Below are positions 59,734-64,000 of a stretch of 64,000 nt of DNA, piece after piece. Where the stretch lies: positions 1 through 64,000 of the forward strand of contig VGRY01000010.1 of NCBI GenBank assembly GCA_016875195.1, written 5' to 3'. Numbering within the stretch: the stretch's first letter is position 1; the number at the start of each line of letters is the position of its first letter. The DNA comes from Deltaproteobacteria bacterium (lineage in GTDB: Bacteria > Desulfobacterota > BSN033 > UBA1163). Under the pieces are notes generated by a model that saw nothing but the letters and a program-made list of their open reading frames with translations, was not told the origin of the DNA and searched no databases. A program made the translations under genes and the position numbers.

Positions 59734-59900
59734 ATCCGAAGCACGAAATCCAAAATTCGAAACAATCTCAAATGACCCAATATCAAATGTTCAAAACAAA
59801 AAAGTTTAATCCGAATTTTGAACATTCGAATTTGTCCTTCGACAAGCTCAGGATGGTGAGCAAAGTCGAACCATTTCGGATTTCGATATTCGAATTTCGA
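59734..59900. repeat. TTCGAA-type composite intergenic repeat
   Basis: The 325-bp gap 59660-59984 has AATCCGAAGCACGAAATCC, ATTCGAAACAATCTCAAATG, then GTCCTTCGACAAGCTCAGGA and GGTGAGCAAAGTCGAACCA, then TTCGATATTCGAATTTCGAA. The pieces form a loose palindrome. No gene is seen. Confidence 0.6.
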
Positions 59901-59984
59901 ATTTTTTCAGCTGAAAAAGCCAATTTGGTTCCAACTATACCAGGTTGAATTTTTAAAGTTGAAAAATCCGAATGGGGAGCAGGC

Positions 59985-61130
59985 ATGGAAGGAATCTATA
60001 TTCTCCTGGGAGCGGTCGTCGTACTGGCTGTCATTTTTTTTCTCCTGATGGAGCAGCGGTTGCGGAAGATCACCGAAGAAGTGACCAAGGCTCAATCCTC
60101 ACAGGCCGTATGGGCATTGATTCAACAGCAGATCGAAAAGGTGAGAGAACAGGTGAACGAAGGTCTTGCCAGAAACATCTCCCAGATCTCCCAGCAGCAG
60201 GATTCGATCAACGCCCAGTTAAGGGGGATTACGGACCAGGTGAACAAGCAACTTCAAAGCTCAAGCGGAGAGATCAACAAACGGCTGGACAATGCCGCCC
60301 GAGTCATCGGGGATGTTCAGAAAAATATCGGAGAACTCTCAGAATCGAGCAGACGCATCTTTGAGGTTGGGAAAGACATTGCTACCCTTCAAGAGATTCT
60401 TCAGCCTCCGAAGTTGAGAGGAGGATTGGGAGAACAGTTTTTGGGGGAACTCTTATCCCAGATTCTTCCACCAGCGTTCTTTACCCTGCAATACCCGTTT
60501 TCGAGTGGAGAGAGGGTGGATGCTGTGGTAAGACTCGGAGAGAGACTTGTTCCGATCGATTCCAAGTTTCCCCTCGATAATTTCAAACGGATCATCGAAT
60601 GCAAAACCGAAGAAGAGAAAAAGGCCTTTCAGAAAACCTTTTCGAGGGATGTGAAAAAACATATTGACGACATCGCAAGCAAATATATTCTCCCCCAGGA
60701 AGGGACTTACGACTTTGCCCTTCTCTATATCCCCGCGGAAAATGTCTATTATGAAACCATCACCAAAGATGAGGCGTTCGGAGAGGAAAAGGGGATTTTA
60801 AATTATGCATTGAAAAAGAAGGTCATCCCGGTGTCGCCCAATTCCTTTTTTGCCTACCTTCAGGTGATCGTCCTCGGGCTCAGGGGGTTGAAGATCGAAA
60901 AGGATGCGCATCGCATTCTGGATTCGCTTTCGGGTCTGAATAAGGAACTGGAGACTTTTCAGGGAGAGTTTCAATTGGTTGGAAAACATATCTCCAATGC
61001 AATGAATAAGTATGAAGATGCAAGAAGACGTCTGGATAAATTCAGCTTCAAATTTGAACAGATCGAAAGCCAGCCTGACTTGCCACTGTCTGAAATAGGG
61101 AATGAACCTAAAAACGAGAAGATAGGATGA
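59985..61130 (+). CDS. rmuC: RmuC family DNA recombination protein
   Basis: The 381-residue protein has one N-terminal membrane helix (YILLGAVVVLAVIFFLLMEQ), a coiled coil at residues ~25-130 and the RmuC nuclease-like domain (LGEQFLGELLSQILPPAFFT, VDAVVRLGERLVPIDSKFPL, YIPAENVYYETITKDE). RmuC limits inversions at short repeats in E. coli, which is notable in a genome rich in palindromes. The stop overlaps the next start (ATGA). Confidence 0.92.
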   Translation: MEGIYILLGAVVVLAVIFFLLMEQRLRKITEEVTKAQSSQAVWALIQQQIEKVREQVNEGLARNISQISQQQDSINAQLRGITDQVNKQLQSSSGEINKRLDNAARVIGDVQKNIGELSESSRRIFEVGKDIATLQEILQPPKLRGGLGEQFLGELLSQILPPAFFTLQYPFSSGERVDAVVRLGERLVPIDSKFPLDNFKRIIECKTEEEKKAFQKTFSRDVKKHIDDIASKYILPQEGTYDFALLYIPAENVYYETITKDEAFGEEKGILNYALKKKVIPVSPNSFFAYLQVIVLGLRGLKIEKDAHRILDSLSGLNKELETFQGEFQLVGKHISNAMNKYEDARRRLDKFSFKFEQIESQPDLPLSEIGNEPKNEKIG

Positions 61131-61768
61131 TTCCGACAAGAGGAGATTGTTTGCAATTGATGTTGAGATACGGAATGCTGGAAAACATCGTTGATCATAG
61201 CCTCGAAGTGGCCAGAGTGGCGCTTTTTCTTTCCGCTGAATTGAACAGAAGGGGTCAAAAAATCGACATGCCTCTGGTTGAAGCCTCAGCCCTGCTTCAC
61301 GACCTGACCAAAACGGAGTGCCTCAGGACAAAGGAAGATCACGCCCTGACTGGTTCGAGGCTTTTGAAGGAGATAGGATACGAAAGGATAGCGAATATTG
61401 TGGCAGAGCATATCCATTTATCCAAAGAGACGGATCCCTCCTGGATATCCGAAGAGGAAGTGGTCAATTACGCTGACAAACGCGTGCAACATGATCAGAT
61501 TGTCTCCTTAGAAGAGAGGTTCGAAGATCTGAAGAAACGGTATGGCAAGAGTGAAAGGGCTCTCCAATTATTAGAAGGTTTGAGAAAAGCGACCTTTGAT
61601 ATTGAAAGAAAAATCTTTTCCATCTTAGAAATTGACCCAGGCCATCTCCAATCTTATGTGCTGGATGCAGATCGCGGATGCCGGAGTGAATCACAAGAGA
61701 AGAATCTGTCCCCACAAAGCAAAATGGAAGGGGAGAACAGCGTCTTCTATCCCCGGGAAGAAGAATGA
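61127..61768 (+). CDS. HD domain phosphohydrolase
   Basis: The 213-residue protein has a complete HD domain: MLENIVDHSLEVARVALFLS, ALLHDLTKTECLR, DHALTGSRLLKEIG, and IVAEHIHLS. Such small HD proteins hydrolyse nucleotides or phosphate esters. Overlap with rmuC suggests co-expression. The C-terminal ~45 residues are polar and probably unstructured. Substrate unknown. Confidence 0.85.
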   Translation: MIPTRGDCLQLMLRYGMLENIVDHSLEVARVALFLSAELNRRGQKIDMPLVEASALLHDLTKTECLRTKEDHALTGSRLLKEIGYERIANIVAEHIHLSKETDPSWISEEEVVNYADKRVQHDQIVSLEERFEDLKKRYGKSERALQLLEGLRKATFDIERKIFSILEIDPGHLQSYVLDADRGCRSESQEKNLSPQSKMEGENSVFYPREEE

Positions 61769-61797
61769 TTCATCCCGAATTTTTTTAATAAAAACAC

Positions 61798-61827
61798 TTG
61801 ACTTTTAAAATGGCCGTGATTTATGAT
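61798..61827 (+). promoter_or_regulatory. Promoter of the HU gene
   Basis: TTGACT (61798-61803), 18 bases, TATGAT (61822-61827). The ATG at 61886 has AGGAGGTGAG upstream. Confidence 0.65.
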
Positions 61828-61885
61828 GAGCATCGATTTCAATAAGGCCAAAATAACATTCCAGATCAAGGAGGAGGTGAGTTAG

Positions 61886-62158
61886 ATGACAAAAGCAGAT
61901 TTGGTAGCAGCGATTGGAAAAGATGCGAAGATTTCCAAAGCTTCGGCTGAAAAAGCCCTGAATGCCTTTGCGGCCAACGTGACGAAGGCTCTTAAAAAAG
62001 GAGACAGGATGGCTCTCCCTGGATTTGGGACTTTTTCTGTGTCAAAGAGAAAAGCGAGGGTAGGGAGAAACCCTCAGACAGGAAAGGAGATTAAAATTCC
62101 TGCTGCAAAGGTGGCTAAGTTCAAAGCAGGAAGCGCTCTAAAAAAAGCGGTAAAGTAA
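61886..62158 (+). CDS. hup: HU family DNA-binding protein
   Basis: The 90-residue nucleoid protein has the HU/IHF pattern: [80 protein letters not shown]. It binds and bends DNA with little specificity. It has its own promoter and terminator. Confidence 0.97.
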   Translation: MTKADLVAAIGKDAKISKASAEKALNAFAANVTKALKKGDRMALPGFGTFSVSKRKARVGRNPQTGKEIKIPAAKVAKFKAGSALKKAVK

Positions 62159-62186
62159 TCTTAAACTATTATGATTTATTCTTAAT

Positions 62187-62216
62187 AAAAAAGGGGAGAT
62201 GTTTCTCCCCTTTTTT
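62187..62216 (+). terminator. Rho-independent terminator after HU
   Basis: AAAAAAGGGGAGA with TCTCCCCTTTTTT around TGTT; A run and T run on both sides make it usable in either direction. Confidence 0.93.
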
Positions 62217-62745
62217 ATTAATTACGAGACAAACGAAAGGTTGCTCTGAAAGGACTTTTTAAACAGGTTATTAACAGTGGCATACTATAGAGGAGGCCAA
62301 TACCCCCAAGATATTGTGTTTCTATTATGCTACAACACAACAAAATAACTAATTGAAATGATAAGATTTTTATTGGTGCTAAATTTTTTCATACTTCTTC
62401 CCATTATGAAAAGAATGGGGTAGGAGGTAAAAATCGGTTTTTTCCACAAGATTTGCACAATTAGGGTGCATCGACCTCCAGGCCTTGATTTTAGCGGTTT
62501 TGAAGGCCTTATCTCTCTTGTCCCATTGATACGTAAATAGTTCCTCTTACCCTCCTTCGGAGATCAAAGCGGGTTCAGCAAACGAGCGCCCCCAACGTGG
62601 CAAGCATCGTATTTACCGATATTAGAATAAGCTACGGATGTCTTCCCCTTATAGGCAAATGTTTTTAGAGATGCATGATCATCTTCTCCTTTGTCAGCGC
62701 GGGCTCCATTATCCCCCTCAATTGGTAAGTCAGAAATCATATTGA
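62217..62745. other. 529-bp gap without recognisable gene
   Basis: No frame with an SD, no tRNA (including tRNA-Sec) and no clear palindromic family was seen on either strand. The sequence is AT-rich at first and then mixed (GGAGGCCAATACCCCC; CCTCCAGGCC...GGCCTT). Confidence 0.5.
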
Positions 62746-62765
62746 AACAGAAAGGTGTTTCTGTT
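62746..62765 (+). promoter_or_regulatory. Small hairpin upstream of selB with GGTG loop
   Basis: AACAGAAA and TTTCTGTT form a perfect 8-bp stem with loop GGTG, 34 bases before the selB ATG. The loop resembles the GGUC loop of bacterial SECIS hairpins, but no bulged U is present. Confidence 0.35.
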
Positions 62766-62799
62766 ATTGTTCAAAAAAGTTTTATCCTGTGGAGAATCG

Positions 62800-64000
62800 A
62801 TGAAGCATGTCATCCTTGGCACAGCAGGACATATTGACCATGGAAAGACCTCCTTGGTTAAGGCCCTGACCGGTGTTGATACAGACCGATTGAAGGAAGA
62901 GAAGGAAAGGGGGATTACGATCGAATTAGGGTTCACCTTCTTGGATCTTCCAAGTGGCATCCGGTTAGGTATTGTCGATGTACCAGGCCACGAAAAGTTT
63001 GTTAAGCATATGGTGGCCGGGGTATGGGGCATAGATCTTGTAGCCCTCGTCATTGCAGCCGACGAAGGGGTAATGCCTCAGACAAAAGAACATCTGGATA
63101 TCTGCACTCTTCTGAAAGTCAAAAAAGGGTTGATCATTCTTACTAAGATGGATATGGTTGACCGAGACCTCTTAGATCTGGTTAAAGAGGAAGTGGTCGA
63201 CGCTGTCAAACATACCTTTTTAAAAGACGTCCCCATTGTTGCCGTGTCTTCAACGACAGGTGAGGGGATTCCGCACTTAATTTCGATTCTTGATGGCCTT
63301 TCGAAGGAGGTGGAAGAAAGATCTTCTGACGGTCTTTTTCGATTACCTATCGACCGTGTCTTCATCATGAAAGGATTCGGCACGGTAGCCACAGGAACCA
63401 TCGTCTCTGGCCAGATCGCACTTGGAGAACCCCTGGAAGTCCTTCCCTCGGGCAGGGAGGGCAAGATCAGGAATATTCAGGTCTATAATCAGTCCGTTGA
63501 GAAAGCAGAAGCCGGACAGCGGGCAGCCGTCAATATCCAAGGGATTGAAACTTCGGATATCAACAGGGGGGATGTCCTCGCCCGCCCTAAAACCCTTATT
63601 GCGACAAGAACACTTGATGCCTACCTGGAATATTTACCAGGCACTCAGAAACCCCTCAAAAATAGAACCATTCAGAGGTTTCATATCGGCACGAGTCTGG
63701 CTACCGCCTCGATCTACCTCATTGATCGGGATGAACTATCCCCTGGAGAAGGTGGATTTGTCCAAATGAGATTGGACCGGCCCATTGTCGCTTTACCTCA
63801 AGACCGTTTTGTTCTCAGGGGTTCGTCGATCATTCAAACCATTGGAGGAGGGGTGATTCTTGATACCCATCCTGAAAAACATAGACGGTTTTCAGAGAAG
63901 GTCGTTTCGGATTTAACCCTTCTCAGGGATGGAAGCGGAGAGGAAGCCCTCGGCCAACATATCCTTCATTCAGGCATAGGGGGCATGAGTCTGGATGACC
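62800..64000 (+). CDS. selB: Selenocysteine-specific elongation factor SelB (3' partial)
   Basis: The frame opens at ATG 62800 (GGAG six bases upstream) and runs off the window; 400 codons are visible. The GTPase motifs are clear: [20 protein letters not shown] (G1), [17 protein letters not shown] (G2), [16 protein letters not shown] (G3) and [12 protein letters not shown] (G4). Domain II-III sequence follows ([20 protein letters not shown]), then the start of the linker to the winged-helix domains that bind SECIS RNA. SelB delivers Sec-tRNA to UGA codons, so the organism makes selenoproteins. selA, selC and selD are not in the window. Confidence 0.96.
   Translation, partial: MKHVILGTAGHIDHGKTSLVKALTGVDTDRLKEEKERGITIELGFTFLDLPSGIRLGIVDVPGHEKFVKHMVAGVWGIDLVALVIAADEGVMPQTKEHLDICTLLKVKKGLIILTKMDMVDRDLLDLVKEEVVDAVKHTFLKDVPIVAVSSTTGEGIPHLISILDGLSKEVEERSSDGLFRLPIDRVFIMKGFGTVATGTIVSGQIALGEPLEVLPSGREGKIRNIQVYNQSVEKAEAGQRAAVNIQGIETSDINRGDVLARPKTLIATRTLDAYLEYLPGTQKPLKNRTIQRFHIGTSLATASIYLIDRDELSPGEGGFVQMRLDRPIVALPQDRFVLRGSSIIQTIGGGVILDTHPEKHRRFSEKVVSDLTLLRDGSGEEALGQHILHSGIGGMSLDD

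Noticed and set aside
62217-62799. selC (tRNA-Sec) near selB
   Set aside because: No tRNA-like cloverleaf with a TCA anticodon was found in this gap.

Overview
The window looks like a chromosomal piece of a Gram-negative, anaerobic, deltaproteobacterial (Desulfobacterota-type) organism. This is inferred from gene content: a complete Mla lipid-transport set, LpxR, an RND pump with TolC, an acyl-CoA dehydrogenase with ETF, an iron-sulfur flavoprotein, a LarA-type protein, endonuclease Q, SelB (so selenocysteine is used), and the intergenic palindromes typical of environmental deltaproteobacterial genomes. No taxonomic marker was searched.

Layout. 1-4.1 kb: a forward operon of a cell-wall M23 peptidase (cut by the window edge), a receiver protein, a frame interrupted by a TAA, a TPR protein and a glycosyltransferase 9. 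4.3-6.7 kb: an EF-Tu-domain-2-like protein, endonuclease Q and a PhoU-like protein. 6.8-13.2 kb: TetR, TolC, adaptor and RND pump, with a 16-bp palindrome before tetR. 13.5-14.9 kb: lytic transglycosylase, pgsA, tRNA-Gly and tRNA-Cys. 15.2-20.0 kb: LpxR, a LarA-like protein and ilvD.

20.2-29.7 kb: a 9.5-kb mobile element integrated in tRNA-Leu(UAA). Both att copies, the integrase, candidate arm sites and an iteron-like cluster inside a replication-type gene can be seen. About 19 tightly packed genes all read toward the tRNA. It encodes both terminase subunits and a minor-tail-Z protein but no recognisable portal, capsid or tail tube. It also carries a family of small proteins built from one repeated module and a small basic protein resembling ribosomal protein bS21. 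It fits a packaging satellite or minimal prophage, and is the best candidate here for something undescribed.

29.8-36.3 kb: acyl-CoA dehydrogenase, EtfB, and an EtfA fused to an XRE helix-turn-helix plus cupin regulator (a second strong candidate), then an iron-sulfur flavoprotein, a histidine-rich small protein and a methyltransferase with a frame break at a G7 tract. 36.3-42.6 kb (reverse): ATP-pyrophosphatase-only GuaA, signal peptidase I, PilZ protein and an mlaE-F-D-C-A operon. 42.7-49.1 kb: pyrE, purF, a CCA-adding-type enzyme, a dGTPase-like enzyme and a cyclic-2,3-diphosphoglycerate-synthase-like protein. 49.3-64 kb: a pseudo-receiver protein with a long acidic linker, valS, gatC, gatA, cutA, ltaE, two envelope lipoproteins, rmuC, an HD protein, HU, and the 5' part of selB running off the end.

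Many intergenic gaps contain imperfect palindromes of several families. They produce spurious N-terminal extensions on some open frames, so several starts were moved to the ribosome-binding-site-supported codon.
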